From: Thiomicrospira sp. XS5
GTDB lineage: Bacteria > Pseudomonadota > Gammaproteobacteria > Thiomicrospirales > Thiomicrospiraceae
Direction: 5' to 3'
Assembly (NCBI RefSeq): GCF_001507555.1
Contig: NZ_LQBO01000001.1
Coordinates: 2,294,001 to 2,358,000 of the forward strand
Length of the DNA stretch: 64,000 bases
Position numbers and translations under genes: made by a program. Under the pieces are notes generated by a model. The model was not told where the DNA came from, did no database searches, and saw nothing but the letters and a program-made list of their open reading frames with translations. Positions 26,239 to 36,618 of this stretch are shown here, in pieces (within the stretch, counting starts at the first letter, position 1; every line of letters begins with the position of its first letter).

Positions 26239-28146
26239 TTAAGCCATTTCACCTGGGTAAGCTTCGATACCTGGGTTGCCTTTCACACCAACCAACTTAG
26301 GATGGTTCACTTTCTTCAACTTCATGTCGTTTTTGTGGTTACGTAGGTAATCCGCAGCAACGTCCCACATCAAGCGGCCGTCGCCAACAGAATCCACTTG
26401 CGCCCAACCGGAAACCGTGTAGGTTTTGCTGGCTTCAAGCGGAGTACCATCGTCCAAACGCATGTCAGAAATACGGTTACCCAAAGACGCATTCGGTTCA
26501 CAAGTATAGTCCATACCACCCAAACGAACCATGTCCCCACCAGATTGTAGGTATGGGTCTTTTTGGAATAGGTTTTCACAGATACCTTCTAGGATATCTT
26601 TCATCTGTGCACCGGTCACTTCAGACTTATAAGTTTCACCGTAAGTCATAGACGTTTCGTCCATTACACGTGCCATCGTGATGGTTTCACCCGCCAATAC
26701 GGACGTACCCCAACGTACACCGGCCGACATAGCGATTTGCGTGTCGTGCTCTTCACGTAGAGAGTTTACGATGATTTGGTCCCATGTTCCCATGAAGTTA
26801 CCACGACGGTATAGAGTATCTTCCGCCACAGCCAATTCTTCATTCAGGATCTCGTCGTAAGTCTTACCTAGACGATCTTTGTTGTAATAGAACTCTGGGT
26901 TACGTGATTCAACGATGTCTTTGTTATAGACTTTGGTGCCTAGGTGCTCGATGAACGTTTTAACGCTTTCGTCAGCCGCCAAAACATTAGAGAAGACTGG
27001 CAACAATTTGTAGTCAACGCCTTTCAGTTTACCGTTTTGGATATCCAAGTCCATGCACGCAACGAACTTACCGTTAGAACCGGCGTTCGTGACGTAACAT
27101 ACACCACCGTCTGGTGTTTTCACGTTGATGGTTTTAGGAATACCGTCGTGCGTGTGACCACCAAAGACCGCATCGATACCGCTAACGCGAGACGCCATCT
27201 TGATATCCACGTCCATACCGTTGTGGGAAATCATTACAACCGCCGCCACTTTTTCGTTTTCACGAATGTGGTTTACGGTTTCTTGCAATGCGTCTTCACG
27301 CAGACCGAAAGACCAGTCCGGGAAGTTAGATTGTGGGTTAGCGTTCGCTGTACGTGGGAAAGCTTGACCGACAACCGCGATACGCTCACCGTTGATGATT
27401 TTAACCGTGTAAGGCTTGAATGGACGCGCATCGTCTTCGTCGTACATACCCAAACCGTTGTGACGTTCAGTCATTTCACGGTAAGCGTCGCCGAACAAAG
27501 AGTCTTCTTTGATACGGATGTTTTGCGCCAAGAACTCACCTTTGAACTTGCCAAGGTTGGTTAGCACTTCGTTCTCTTTATAGGTGAATTCCCAGTGACC
27601 GGTCATAACGTCAACACCCAGCAGGTTAGAGGCTTCGACCATATCCTGACCACGCGTCCACAAAGCCGTACCGGAACCGTGCCACAAGTCACCACCGTCC
27701 ATTGTCAAAGTGTTTTCACGACCACCGGCCGCTTCACGCAACTTGTCCAACAAGGTCTTAACGTGCGCGAAACCACCAACTTTACCATACTGCTCAGAAG
27801 CGTCTTGGAAGTTCAGGTAAGTGAATGCATTCGCCAAAGGGGTGTTTTCTGGAATGTTCAACTCTTTCAACAAGTGATGCCCGACAACATGCGGCAATTT
27901 ACCGTAAGCAGGACCGGTACCCAAGTTAACGTTTGGTTCACGGAAGTAGATCGGCTTTAACTGCGCGTGTGTATCCGTAAGGTGTAACAAACGTACTTTC
28001 CCTTTCATCGGAACGTTGTACATATCGGAAGAGACAGCGGATCCCTTGCTTGGGCTTGAAGACATCGCTTTCGCTGTACCAGGAAGCATCCCGGCGGCGG
28101 CAGCCATAGACATTACATGAAGAAATTCACGACGATTTAAAGACAT
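26239..28146 (-). CDS. soxB: Thiosulfohydrolase SoxB
   Basis: A periplasmic di-manganese hydrolase of the Sox thiosulfate-oxidation pathway that releases sulfate from the thiosulfate-derived sulfone bound on SoxYZ. The 635-residue protein starts with a Tat signal (NRREFLHVMSMAAAAG, cleavage near AKA at 27). The metallophosphatase motifs are LLHLTDTHAQ near residue 55, TMDGGDLWHGSGT near 145, the SoxB signature GHWEFTY near 183 and VMISHNGMDVD and GGHTHDGIP near 305-330. The 5'-nucleotidase C-terminal domain follows. Codons look biased towards those of highly expressed genes. No other sox gene is in the window, so the pathway genes must be dispersed. Confidence 0.96.
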   Translation of the reverse strand: MSLNRREFLHVMSMAAAAGMLPGTAKAMSSSPSKGSAVSSDMYNVPMKGKVRLLHLTDTHAQLKPIYFREPNVNLGTGPAYGKLPHVVGHHLLKELNIPENTPLANAFTYLNFQDASEQYGKVGGFAHVKTLLDKLREAAGGRENTLTMDGGDLWHGSGTALWTRGQDMVEASNLLGVDVMTGHWEFTYKENEVLTNLGKFKGEFLAQNIRIKEDSLFGDAYREMTERHNGLGMYDEDDARPFKPYTVKIINGERIAVVGQAFPRTANANPQSNFPDWSFGLREDALQETVNHIRENEKVAAVVMISHNGMDVDIKMASRVSGIDAVFGGHTHDGIPKTINVKTPDGGVCYVTNAGSNGKFVACMDLDIQNGKLKGVDYKLLPVFSNVLAADESVKTFIEHLGTKVYNKDIVESRNPEFYYNKDRLGKTYDEILNEELAVAEDTLYRRGNFMGTWDQIIVNSLREEHDTQIAMSAGVRWGTSVLAGETITMARVMDETSMTYGETYKSEVTGAQMKDILEGICENLFQKDPYLQSGGDMVRLGGMDYTCEPNASLGNRISDMRLDDGTPLEASKTYTVSGWAQVDSVGDGRLMWDVAADYLRNHKNDMKLKKVNHPKLVGVKGNPGIEAYPGEMA

Positions 28147-28230
28147 ATTGTCCTACTCCGTTTGAAATTTAAAAAACGATTTCAGGCATCACAAACCACC
28201 TGAAACAGAAGCGAAAAATAAAGTTGTGTA

Positions 28231-28299
28231 ACATTACTGGAAAGCGCCCTGTAAAGTCAAATAAACTAAAATAATGCTTGATAAAATTTTATTTATCAA
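28231..28299 (-). promoter_or_regulatory. soxB promoter with upstream dyad
   Basis: On the minus strand TTGACT (28255-28260) and TAATGT (28231-28236) are 18 bases apart and form a plausible sigma-70 promoter about 80 bases before the soxB ATG. Immediately upstream, TTGATAAA and TTTATCAA (28278-28285 and 28292-28299, 6 bases between) form a dyad centred roughly 64 bases before the predicted transcript start, an activator-like position. The regulator is unknown; the spacing does not fit FNR. Confidence 0.45.
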
Positions 28300-28387
28300 C
28301 AATAGGTTTAATTTATATAAGCGCTTTCTAATTTAATTATTCGCTGAGCATTTTTACCCAGCATTTACCTTGCTGTTGTTCGAGCTC

Positions 28388-31300
28388 TTAACCGACCCAT
28401 TTGCGCGCGTTTCGGAACAGACGCATCCAAGGCGCATCTTCCTGCCAATCATCCGGATGCCAGGAGTTTTGTACCGTACGGAACACACGCTCCGGGTGCG
28501 GCATCATAATGGTGACTCGGCCATCTTGCGTGGTCAAACCGGTCATGCCGCCTTCGGAACCGTTCGGGTTAAACGGATAGGTTTCGGCTGGGTTCCCCAC
28601 CGAATCCACATAACGCAAACCGACCAGGCCTGACACATCTGCTGAAGAACCGTCGCCGAAGTCCATGCGCCCTTCACCGTGCGCCACGGCCACCGGAATA
28701 CGCGTACCGGCCATGCCTTGCAACAGAACCGACGGTGAGTCTTGAATTTCCACAAATGAGAAACGCGCTTCGAACTGCTCGGAACGGTTACGAACGAACG
28801 CTGGCCAGTGCTCGGCGCCTGGAATGATTTCTTTCAGATTCGACAACATCTGACAGCCATTACACACCCCAAGCGTGAAGGTATCTTCACGCTGGAAGAA
28901 ATGCTCAAAGGTCTGACGCGCCGTGTCGTTGAACAGGATGGAATTGGCCCAACCACGACCCGCGCCCAAGACGTCTCCATAAGAGAAGCCACCGCAAGCG
29001 ACCAAACCGCGGAAATCGTCAAACGCCACTTCGCCGGATAAAACATCCGACATATGCACGTCTATCGCATCAAAACCGGCACGGTCGAACGCGGCGGCCA
29101 TTTCCTGCTGACCGTTCACGCCTTGTTCGCGCAAAATCGCCACTTTCGGACGTTGGGCTGGGTTAAACCCAGCGGTAATGTCTTCGTTCGGGTCAAACGT
29201 CACGACCGGACGAATCTCAGTGTTGGCGTCTTGCTGAATCGCGTCGAACTCTTCCTGTGCACAGGCTTCGTTATCACGCAATGCTTGCATGCGGTAACTG
29301 GTTTCCGACCACCAGGCCTGGTAAGTTTTGCGGTTTCCACTCAACAGAGTTTGGCCCTGCGCGGAAATCTGAATGGCATCGTCGTTATTGGTCGTACCAA
29401 TCCAATGCGCCATCTCGGCCAAGCCGTACGCTTCCAACAATCCGGCAATCACCGCTTCGTCATCCGCAGACACCTGAATGACCGCCCCCACTTCTTCGGC
29501 ACACAAAGCGGACACCGGCTCATCGCCCAAAGCGGAGGTATCCAACGTCAAACCACAATGTCCGGCAAACGCCATTTCCAATAAGGTAATCAAGAAACCG
29601 CCATCGGAGCGATCGTGGTACGCCAGCATCAAATCATCGGCCATCAAGGCCTGAACGAAATCGAACAACTTCAACAGATCGTCGGCGGAATCCAAATCGG
29701 CCGATACATCACCGACTTGGTTATATACCTGAGCCAAACAACTGCCACCCAAACGGTTCTGGCCGCGACTCAAGTCAATCGCCAAGAGCTTGGTGTCACC
29801 CAAATCGGTGCGCAACTGCGGCGTGACCGTCTTGCGGACATCCTGCACTGGTGCAAAAGTAGTGATATTCAAGGACACAGGCGAGGTGACCGACTTGGAT
29901 TCCTCGCCGTCCTGCCAGACGGTTTTCATCGACATGGAGTCTTTCCCGACCGGCACGGCAATGCCCAAGGCCGGACAGAGCTCCAGCCCGACGGTTTCAA
30001 CCGCGTCGTACAAGGCGGAATCTTCCCCCGGATGACCGGCGGCGGCCATCCAGTTAGCGGAAATTTTAATGTCGCTCATTTTGTCGATTTTGGCACAGGC
30101 AATATTGGTAATCGCTTCGGCAATCGACAAACGGGCCGAGGCTTTCGGATTAATCAACGCAACCGGCGGACGTTCACCGGTGGCCATCGCTTCGCCGGTA
30201 TACCCCTGATAATCCGAACAGGTAATGCCGGCATCCGCCACCGGAACCTGCCAAGGCCCGACCATTTGGTCGCGCGTCACCATCCCGGTAATGGTACGGT
30301 CACCGATGGTGATCAGGAAACTTTTACTGGCAATGGTCGGCAGTTTCAATAAACGTTCGGTCACATCGTTGAAATCCAGTACCGCCGGTTCAAAGCCCGG
30401 TTGCGGCACTCGACGGGATTCCACCTGACGGTGCATTTTCGGCGGTTTGCCCAGCAATACATTCAACGGCATATCGACGGGATTATTGTCGAACTCAACA
30501 TCGTTGACGACCAGTTTTTGTTCGTCGGTGGCTTCACCGACAATCGCGTACAAACACCGTTCACGGCGGCAAATCGCTTCAAACTGCTCAATTTGATCCG
30601 GGTAAATCGCAATCACATAACGCTCCTGCGACTCGTTACACCAGATTTCCATTGGCGACATACCCGGTTCATCATTCGGCACATCACGTAATTGGAAGCG
30701 CCCGCCTTTACCGGCATCGTTCACCAGCTCCGGGAAGGCATTTGACAAACCACCGGCGCCCACATCGTGAATGGACGCAATCGGGGAGTTTTCACCCAGA
30801 TACGTACAACGGTCGATCACTTCCTGAGCGCGTCTTTCCATCTCCGGGTTTTCACGTTGAACGGACGCAAAATCAAGGTTCTCTGCGCCTGCCCCGCTGT
30901 CCACCGAGGAAGCCGCGCCACCGCCCAACCCAATCAGCATGGCTGGGCCACCCAATACCACCAGTTTGGCACCGGCCGGAATATCGTTCTTTTCAATGTG
31001 CATTTCACGGATATTCCCAAGGCCACCGGCCAGCATAATCGGCTTGTGGTACCCGCGAATTTCTTCGCCCTCATGGGTGATCAACGCATTTTCATACGTC
31101 CGGAAATAACCGTTGATGGCCGGACGACCGAACTCGTTATTGAATCCGGCTGCGCCCAAAGGGCCTTCCATCATAATATCGAACGCCGAAACGATTCGGT
31201 TCGGTTTACCGTAAGCGCGCTCCCAAGGCTGCTCAAAGCCCGGAATATTCAAATTGGAGACGGTGAAGCCCGTTAAACCGGCTTTGGGTTTGGAACCACG

Positions 31301-32263
31301 GCCGGTCGCGCCTTCGTCACGAATTTCACCACCGGAACCAGTTGCGGCACCCGGCCAAGGGGAAATCGCGGTTGGGTGGTTATGGGTTTCCACTTTGATC
31401 TGGAAATGCACGTTTTCATCGTTGTATTGATAACGACGGCTTTCGGCATCCGGGAAGAAACGTGTCGCCTGATAACCTTCCACAACGGCGGCATTATCAC
31501 TGTAAGCCGACAACACGCCTTGCGGGTTCTTCTGATAGGTATTACGAATCATGCCAAACAGAGAGTTCGGTTTATCTTCACCGTCAATCGTCCAGTCGGC
31601 ATTAAAGATTTTATGGCGGCAATGTTCGGAGTTCGCTTGCGCAAACATCATCAATTCGGCATCGGATGGATTACGTTGCAACCCGTTAAAAGCTTCAACC
31701 AGGTAGTCGATTTCATCTTCCGACAACGCCAAGCCCATGGCACCATTCGCGTCGGCCAAGGCATCACGCCCACCGCCCAAAACATCAACGGTGCTCAACG
31801 GCTTCGGCGTTTGGTGCGAGAACAGACCGTCCAGTGTCGCCACATCGTAACTGACCTGTTCCATCATGCGGTCGTATAATTCGACCACCATGGATTCACG
31901 CGCCGACTCATCCGCGCCATTCAAATAATAGACAATGCCGCGTTCAATGCGATGAATGCCTTCCAGGCCACAGGTATGGGTAATATCGGTTGCCTTTGAG
32001 GCCCAAGGAGAAATGGTGCCCAAACGCGGCGTAATGATGCAACCGTTTTCACCTTGCGCGTCCAAAACCGCGTCGGAACCGTTCAAAAGCATGCGCAGTT
32101 TGGCCCAATCATCGGCACTCAAGTCCGCAATGCCGTCGTTCAAATCAACGAAATAAACATATTGTGAAGCCAATCCCGTAATAGCGCCTTTGTCAGACAG
32201 CTGATTGAGCAATTGGTTCAAACGGTAATCGGAATGAGCGGATTTTCCCCAGATAACGTGCAT
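28388..32263 (-). CDS. purL: Phosphoribosylformylglycinamidine synthase
   Basis: The large single-chain PurL (1291 residues) of purine synthesis, converting FGAR, ATP and glutamine to FGAM. Domains are in order: the N-terminal PurS-like part, a linker, two AIRS-related ATP-binding halves ([32 protein letters not shown] near residue 290, given here only by its landmarks ETHNHPTAI and GGEIRDEG) and a C-terminal class I glutamine amidotransferase with the nucleophile in GVCNGCQML near 1130 and the His/Glu pair in MMPHPERVF near 1260. AGGAA precedes the ATG. Two terminator-like hairpins lie between bamC and this start. A decamer repeat lies within the gene. Confidence 0.97.
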   Translation of the reverse strand: MHVIWGKSAHSDYRLNQLLNQLSDKGAITGLASQYVYFVDLNDGIADLSADDWAKLRMLLNGSDAVLDAQGENGCIITPRLGTISPWASKATDITHTCGLEGIHRIERGIVYYLNGADESARESMVVELYDRMMEQVSYDVATLDGLFSHQTPKPLSTVDVLGGGRDALADANGAMGLALSEDEIDYLVEAFNGLQRNPSDAELMMFAQANSEHCRHKIFNADWTIDGEDKPNSLFGMIRNTYQKNPQGVLSAYSDNAAVVEGYQATRFFPDAESRRYQYNDENVHFQIKVETHNHPTAISPWPGAATGSGGEIRDEGATGRGSKPKAGLTGFTVSNLNIPGFEQPWERAYGKPNRIVSAFDIMMEGPLGAAGFNNEFGRPAINGYFRTYENALITHEGEEIRGYHKPIMLAGGLGNIREMHIEKNDIPAGAKLVVLGGPAMLIGLGGGAASSVDSGAGAENLDFASVQRENPEMERRAQEVIDRCTYLGENSPIASIHDVGAGGLSNAFPELVNDAGKGGRFQLRDVPNDEPGMSPMEIWCNESQERYVIAIYPDQIEQFEAICRRERCLYAIVGEATDEQKLVVNDVEFDNNPVDMPLNVLLGKPPKMHRQVESRRVPQPGFEPAVLDFNDVTERLLKLPTIASKSFLITIGDRTITGMVTRDQMVGPWQVPVADAGITCSDYQGYTGEAMATGERPPVALINPKASARLSIAEAITNIACAKIDKMSDIKISANWMAAAGHPGEDSALYDAVETVGLELCPALGIAVPVGKDSMSMKTVWQDGEESKSVTSPVSLNITTFAPVQDVRKTVTPQLRTDLGDTKLLAIDLSRGQNRLGGSCLAQVYNQVGDVSADLDSADDLLKLFDFVQALMADDLMLAYHDRSDGGFLITLLEMAFAGHCGLTLDTSALGDEPVSALCAEEVGAVIQVSADDEAVIAGLLEAYGLAEMAHWIGTTNNDDAIQISAQGQTLLSGNRKTYQAWWSETSYRMQALRDNEACAQEEFDAIQQDANTEIRPVVTFDPNEDITAGFNPAQRPKVAILREQGVNGQQEMAAAFDRAGFDAIDVHMSDVLSGEVAFDDFRGLVACGGFSYGDVLGAGRGWANSILFNDTARQTFEHFFQREDTFTLGVCNGCQMLSNLKEIIPGAEHWPAFVRNRSEQFEARFSFVEIQDSPSVLLQGMAGTRIPVAVAHGEGRMDFGDGSSADVSGLVGLRYVDSVGNPAETYPFNPNGSEGGMTGLTTQDGRVTIMMPHPERVFRTVQNSWHPDDWQEDAPWMRLFRNARKWVG
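29312..29321. repeat. CCAGGCCTGG iterated palindrome, copy 10 (inside purL)
   Basis: Exact decamer in frame as Gln-Ala-Trp in KTYQAWWSE of PurL. A near match (CCAGGCCTGA) also lies in purL at 28624-28633. Confidence 0.9.
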
Positions 32264-32282
32264 ACTTTTTTCCTATACAAAA

Positions 32283-32320
32283 AGGCTCTTGCGCGCGTCC
32301 ATGACACGACCAAAAGCCTC
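32283..32320 (-). terminator. Hairpin with T-run just before purL
   Basis: On the minus strand AGGCTTTTG pairs with CAAGAGCCT (one mismatch) and is followed by TTTTT, ending about 18 bases before the purL ATG. It could be a second terminator for bamC or an attenuator in the purL leader. Confidence 0.5.
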
Positions 32321-32322
32321 AT

Positions 32323-32348
32323 AAAAAAACCCTCGGAAACACCAAGGG
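32323..32348 (-). terminator. bamC terminator
   Basis: On the minus strand CCCTTGG and CCGAGGG form a 7-bp stem (one G-T pair) with a TGTTT loop, followed by seven T, about 38 bases beyond the bamC stop. Typical Rho-independent terminator. Confidence 0.75.
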
Positions 32349-32385
32349 CCATCTTAAAATAATGTTGAATAAATCCGAAGTCGCC

Positions 32386-33576
32386 CTATTCAGCCAACAG
32401 GCCCAACGACTGGAAGATGTAATGGCGCTTTTCAGCCGTCAAAGGTTCACTGCCTTCCGGCGATTCCACCTTCAACAGGCTGCCTTTCGTCTTACCATCC
32501 TCGGTCATCGGCGAGACTGTAAACTTGACGATTTCCGGCAAGTATTTCCCAGCTTCTTTATCGTCTCGCCAGAAAGCCAGTTTGGACATCAAGGTATTTT
32601 CTTTTCGCGCTTCATCCGGCACTTTCACCCAAACTTCACGAGTATCGGCTTTAATGCGGTCATAGTGCCAATCCGCACGGTACAACATCGCCTTCAAATA
32701 ACTCCAGGTTTCAGAGGCATCGGCTTTCACACGCAACCCCTCGTATTCATCGTCGCCTTCTACAGAGACCAATCCTTCCGTGGACTCAATGGCTTTTAAA
32801 GATTCTTCCTGCGAGGCGCCGAAGAAAATCATTGACTGATAAATCGCTTCCGCTTCAACCATCGGATTGTACGGGCGGATGCGCCAGCCAGAAGACACCA
32901 CCATGGAACCGTTATCCGATTCCGCTGCATCCGGGTCCGCCACCATATAATGGTGGAAATAGATTTTCGTCACTTGACGTTCTTTATCAAACTCAACCTG
33001 CGCAATCAAACGATCATACAAGCCTTCAGCTTGTTCCGGGCGCCAGCTGTTTAACACTCTGGTCAAAGGCCCCTGATCGTCCAGCGGCACCAGTTCTTTC
33101 CGTGGCACAAATTCGGTACGAATGAAACCGGTATCTTTTCGCGCTTCCGCAATCGGCATGCCCAACGATTCCAAAAAGGCCTTAGTGCCATCCCAGACTT
33201 TCTCGCTGCTCATGCCCTTGATTTCCAACCAACGATCCGACAAATTGGATTTCACGCTCAGATTATCGGCGCGATAAGTCGGTACATAACGATACTCTTC
33301 TTCAGCGGCTTGGTTGGCCGTGTTTTGCAAGGTCACATCGAATCGGTCCTGACGCTTGGCCGGCGCAAACAAATTCGGCGGCACTTCCAAATTCTGGGAA
33401 AGAGATTTTTCGGTTTTCCGGTAATCGGTGTCGGCATCGTAATCCAATACCTCTTTGGCATTTTGACTACCGGACGGTGTGGAAGAACACCCCACCATTA
33501 AAGCGGGTAAAGCCACCATCACAATACCGTACCCAGCCGTGTTCAATATTTTTTGAGAAAGGGTCTTTAATTTCAT
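32386..33576 (-). CDS. bamC: Outer membrane protein assembly factor BamC (lipoprotein)
   Basis: A 396-residue lipoprotein subunit of the BAM complex that inserts beta-barrel proteins into the outer membrane. ATG 33576 is chosen because CAGGAG lies upstream and the lipobox LMVGC then places the acylated Cys at residue 30. An unstructured segment (about 31-110) with LDYDADTDYRKTEKSLSQNLEVPP contacts BamD in homologues; two helix-grip domains follow (about 120-225 and 270-390). It lies 4 bases after the dapA stop, the same dapA-bamC order as in E. coli. Orthologues are usually near 345 residues, so this one is somewhat long. Confidence 0.85.
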   Translation of the reverse strand: MKLKTLSQKILNTAGYGIVMVALPALMVGCSSTPSGSQNAKEVLDYDADTDYRKTEKSLSQNLEVPPNLFAPAKRQDRFDVTLQNTANQAAEEEYRYVPTYRADNLSVKSNLSDRWLEIKGMSSEKVWDGTKAFLESLGMPIAEARKDTGFIRTEFVPRKELVPLDDQGPLTRVLNSWRPEQAEGLYDRLIAQVEFDKERQVTKIYFHHYMVADPDAAESDNGSMVVSSGWRIRPYNPMVEAEAIYQSMIFFGASQEESLKAIESTEGLVSVEGDDEYEGLRVKADASETWSYLKAMLYRADWHYDRIKADTREVWVKVPDEARKENTLMSKLAFWRDDKEAGKYLPEIVKFTVSPMTEDGKTKGSLLKVESPEGSEPLTAEKRHYIFQSLGLLAE

Positions 33577-33580
33577 TCGA

Positions 33581-34456
33581 TTACAGGGCTCCTGCCGTTC
33601 GCAATGCTTGACGCACCACTTCATGATACTTTTCTGACAGTGGCGTCAACGGCAAGCGAATCGCGCCGCCCATTAAGCCCATCTCCATCATCGCCCATTT
33701 CACCGGAATCGGATTGGCTTCAACAAACAGAGCTTGATGCAATTCAGCCAAGGGTGCGTCCAGGCGACGTGCGGTTTCGGCATCACCGGCAACCGCCGCA
33801 TCATACACTTCAGAAACCTGTTGCGGACACACATTCGCCGTCACCGAAATGCCGCCGTGCCCGCCGGCCAGTAAAAAGTCGACCGCCGTCCCGTCATCGC
33901 CGGTATAAAGGTCGAAATCATCGCCCGCCAGCGCTTTAATTTGGGTCACACGCTCAATATCGCCGGTGGCTTCTTTCACGCCGACGATGTTTTGAATGCT
34001 CGCCAAACGACCGATGGTTTCCGGCAACAGGTCGCAAGCGGTGCGACCCGGCACATTATAGAGGATCTGAGGAATATCGACCGTTTCGGCAATCTTTTTA
34101 TAATGCAGGAACAACCCTTCCTGAGTCGGCTTATTGTAATAAGGCGTGACCAACAAGCAGGCATCGGCCCCCACTTGCTTGGCATACTCGGTCAATTCGA
34201 TGGCTTCAGTCGTGGAGTTGGCACCGGTTCCGGCAATCACCGGAATGCGCCCCGCCGTTTTATCGACCACAAAACGCACCACTTCACGGTGCTCTTCAAA
34301 ATCCAAGGTGGCCGATTCCCCGGTCGTGCCCATGGCGACGATGGCCTTGGTCTTGGATTTGACGTGAAACTCGATTAATTTTTCAAGCGCATCAAAATCC
34401 ACTGATTCGTCCGCCTGCATCGGCGTGACCAAGGCAACCATACTCCCTCTAAACAC
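33581..34456 (-). CDS. dapA: 4-hydroxy-tetrahydrodipicolinate synthase
   Basis: A class I aldolase of lysine and diaminopimelate synthesis that condenses pyruvate with aspartate semialdehyde. A GTG start at 34456 gives 291 residues and places the catalytic residues at the E. coli numbers: Y133 and R138 in ILYNVPGRT and K161 in GVKEATGD. GGAG lies 9 bases upstream. The longer frame starts with a TTG that overlaps that Shine-Dalgarno and is rejected. GTTGESATL near residue 43 is the pyruvate-binding signature. It is the first gene of the dapA-bamC operon. Confidence 0.95.
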   Translation of the reverse strand: MFRGSMVALVTPMQADESVDFDALEKLIEFHVKSKTKAIVAMGTTGESATLDFEEHREVVRFVVDKTAGRIPVIAGTGANSTTEAIELTEYAKQVGADACLLVTPYYNKPTQEGLFLHYKKIAETVDIPQILYNVPGRTACDLLPETIGRLASIQNIVGVKEATGDIERVTQIKALAGDDFDLYTGDDGTAVDFLLAGGHGGISVTANVCPQQVSEVYDAAVAGDAETARRLDAPLAELHQALFVEANPIPVKWAMMEMGLMGGAIRLPLTPLSEKYHEVVRQALRTAGAL

Positions 34457-34586
34457 GATGATTTTCTCCAAAAAATGAATGTAAAAACAAAAGAGTAATA
34501 TTACCTTCTAACCCCCTTTTCTTCAAGCGATTATTTTGCCTCTCACGCCCTTTTAAAGGTGTCGTCATCTTTTCATAATTTTTTCA

Positions 34587-34615
34587 TTGAACAATTTTTT
34601 CAAACCCTGCATACT
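34587..34615 (+). promoter_or_regulatory. Sigma-70 promoter of bcp
   Basis: TTGAAC (34587-34592) and CATACT (34610-34615) are 17 bases apart. Transcription would begin about 15 bases before the ATG, giving a short leader that contains AAAGGAG. Confidence 0.5.
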
Positions 34616-34635
34616 GATTAAAAAAAGGAGCAAAA

Positions 34636-35112
34636 ATGACTGACAAAGCACGACTTGGCGAGCAGATCCCTTCTTTTTCTTTGCCCGCCACTAACGACCG
34701 AACCATCACCGATTCCGACTTCTCCGGCCATTACACCATTCTCTATTTTTACCCCAAAGACAATACGCCAGGCTGCACCACGGAAGGTCAGGATTTCAGC
34801 GCCGCTTACAAGGAACTGAAACAGCTCAACGCACAGGTTTTCGGCGTGTCCAAAGATTCGATTCGCAAGCATGAAAATTTCAAAGCGAAATTCGACTTTC
34901 CTTTCGATTTGATTTCCGACCCGGACGAAACCTTATGCAATCTGTTCGACGTCATCAAATTGAAAAAGAATTACGGCCGTGAATACATGGGCATTGAACG
35001 CAGTACTTTCCTGATCGACCCGAAAGGCAAGCTGGTGCACGAATGGCGCAAAGTCAAAGTCAAAGAACACGTCAAGGAGGTCATGGACACACTCAAAACC
35101 CTTTCAGAATAA
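34636..35112 (+). CDS. bcp: Thioredoxin-dependent peroxiredoxin (Bcp/PrxQ)
   Basis: A 158-residue cytosolic peroxidase that reduces hydrogen peroxide and organic hydroperoxides with electrons from thioredoxin. The peroxidatic Cys lies in DNTPGCTTEGQDF near residue 46. The PrxQ-type resolving Cys, normally five residues later, is absent: Glu follows the second Thr. This makes it a 1-Cys or alternative-Cys form; a further Cys occurs near 96 (ETLCNLF). AAAGGAG precedes the start. It is followed 41 bases later by the PIN-PhoH gene on the same strand. Confidence 0.92.
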   Translation: MTDKARLGEQIPSFSLPATNDRTITDSDFSGHYTILYFYPKDNTPGCTTEGQDFSAAYKELKQLNAQVFGVSKDSIRKHENFKAKFDFPFDLISDPDETLCNLFDVIKLKKNYGREYMGIERSTFLIDPKGKLVHEWRKVKVKEHVKEVMDTLKTLSE

Positions 35113-35153
35113 CGAACCGGCAACTTGCCACGTATTACTATAGGATTCCATCG

Positions 35154-36566
35154 ATGACCAACAGTCCAAACAGATTATTCATTCTCGACACCAATGTTTT
35201 AATGCATGACCCAATGGCGCTGTTCAATTTTGAAGAGCACGATCTTTTCATCTCCATGACCGTATTGGAAGAGCTGGATGCCGGCAAAAAAGGGATGTCG
35301 GAAGTCTCTCGAAATGTCCGTGAAACCAACCGACTCATTGACCAGATCATCAGCAACGCCAGCTTTGACGACATCAAGGCCGGGCTCGATCTGGAACGCA
35401 TTCACCCCAATAAAGAATCGGAAACACTGCACCTGGGCAAACTGTTTTTCGAAACCGAGCCGCTCATCGCCACGTTACCGGAATCCTTACCGAGCCATAA
35501 AGCCGATAACCACATCCTGCAAACCGGCCTGGCTCTGAAAGAACATTACCCGAACCGTAACGTCACCTTGGTCACCAAAGACATCAACATGCGCATCAAG
35601 TCGTCGGCGGTCGGGTTACACTCCGAAGACTATTACAACGATCGGGTCCTGGAAGATGCGGATTTACTCTTCACCGGCTGGGAAGTCTTGCCGGAGCATT
35701 TTTTCGAAGAAAACTTCAGCAAGATGAAGTCCTGGCAGGAAAACAACAAAACCTTCTACGAATTGGAAGTGACCGACGACAACCTTCACTGGTTTCCAAA
35801 CCAATGTTTGATCAGCGAAAACGAGTCGGGCTTCAGTGCCATTGTTCGCCGAAAGGATCACCATTCGGCCGTTCTGGAATACATGCACAATTTCGAACAG
35901 TCCAAAAACAGCGTCTGGGGCATTACTGCGCGCAACCAAGAGCAAAACATGGCCATGAACTTCCTGATGGACCCGGAAATCGATTTTGTCTCCTTGCTCG
36001 GTACGGCCGGGACCGGTAAAACGCTACTGGCCTTGGCGGCGGCACTGGAGCAGACACTGGATGAAGGCATCTATAACGAAATCATCATGACCCGCGCCAC
36101 CATTCCAATCGGGGATGATATCGGCTTTTTACCGGGGACGGAAGAAGAAAAAATGACCCCCTGGATGGGCGCATTAATGGACAACCTGGAAGTGCTGACG
36201 CAATCCGATGGCCACACCACCGACTGGGAAAAAGAGTCCACTCAGGAATTGCTCAACAAACGCATTAAAATCAAATCCTTGAATTTCATGCGTGGCCGCA
36301 CCTTCCAGAACAAATTCATTATTCTCGACGAAGCACAAAACCTAACCCCCAAACAGATGAAAACCCTCATCACTCGCTCCGGCGAAGGCACTAAAATCGT
36401 CTGTTTGGGGAACATCGGTCAGATTGACTCCCCATATCTGACGGAAACCACCACCGGTTTGACCTACATTGTCGACCGCTTCAAAGACTGGCCACACAGT
36501 GCGCACATTACACTAAGACAAGGCGAACGTTCCCGCTTGGCGGAATACGCTTCCGAGAACCTCTAA
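35154..36566 (+). CDS. PIN-PhoH family ATPase (PhoH2/YlaK-like)
   Basis: A 470-residue protein from ATG 35154 (TAGGA upstream); the longer frame overlaps bcp and is rejected. The N-terminal PIN ribonuclease domain (about residues 1-140) shows RLFILDTNVLMHDP with its first catalytic Asp and further acidic residues in MTVLEELDAGKKG and LVTKDINMRIK. The C-terminal PhoH ATPase has Walker A GTAGTGKTLLALAA near 282 and Walker B KFIILDEAQNLTP near 385. Such fusions act as RNA helicase-nucleases in some bacteria. It may share the bcp promoter; no cognate antitoxin is beside it. Confidence 0.88.
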   Translation: MTNSPNRLFILDTNVLMHDPMALFNFEEHDLFISMTVLEELDAGKKGMSEVSRNVRETNRLIDQIISNASFDDIKAGLDLERIHPNKESETLHLGKLFFETEPLIATLPESLPSHKADNHILQTGLALKEHYPNRNVTLVTKDINMRIKSSAVGLHSEDYYNDRVLEDADLLFTGWEVLPEHFFEENFSKMKSWQENNKTFYELEVTDDNLHWFPNQCLISENESGFSAIVRRKDHHSAVLEYMHNFEQSKNSVWGITARNQEQNMAMNFLMDPEIDFVSLLGTAGTGKTLLALAAALEQTLDEGIYNEIIMTRATIPIGDDIGFLPGTEEEKMTPWMGALMDNLEVLTQSDGHTTDWEKESTQELLNKRIKIKSLNFMRGRTFQNKFIILDEAQNLTPKQMKTLITRSGEGTKIVCLGNIGQIDSPYLTETTTGLTYIVDRFKDWPHSAHITLRQGERSRLAEYASENL

Positions 36567-36618
36567 TGCTTTTTCAGCGGATAGCGTCTATCCGCTGCCT
36601 TCCTTTCCCCCAAAAACA

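Noticed and set aside
26944-27960. Two plus-strand frames of 206 and 121 codons
   Set aside because: Antisense shadow frames within soxB caused by its biased codon use.
28278-28299. FNR box upstream of soxB
   Set aside because: The arms TTGAT and ATCAA are present but 12 bases apart rather than 4, so the FNR reading fails. It is kept only as an unassigned dyad.
29054-30352. Long plus-strand frames (176 and 245 codons)
   Set aside because: Antisense shadows of purL with no recognisable family.
35043-35153. N-terminal 37 codons of the PIN-PhoH frame
   Set aside because: They overlap bcp. The PIN domain starts right after ATG 35154, which has its own ribosome site.
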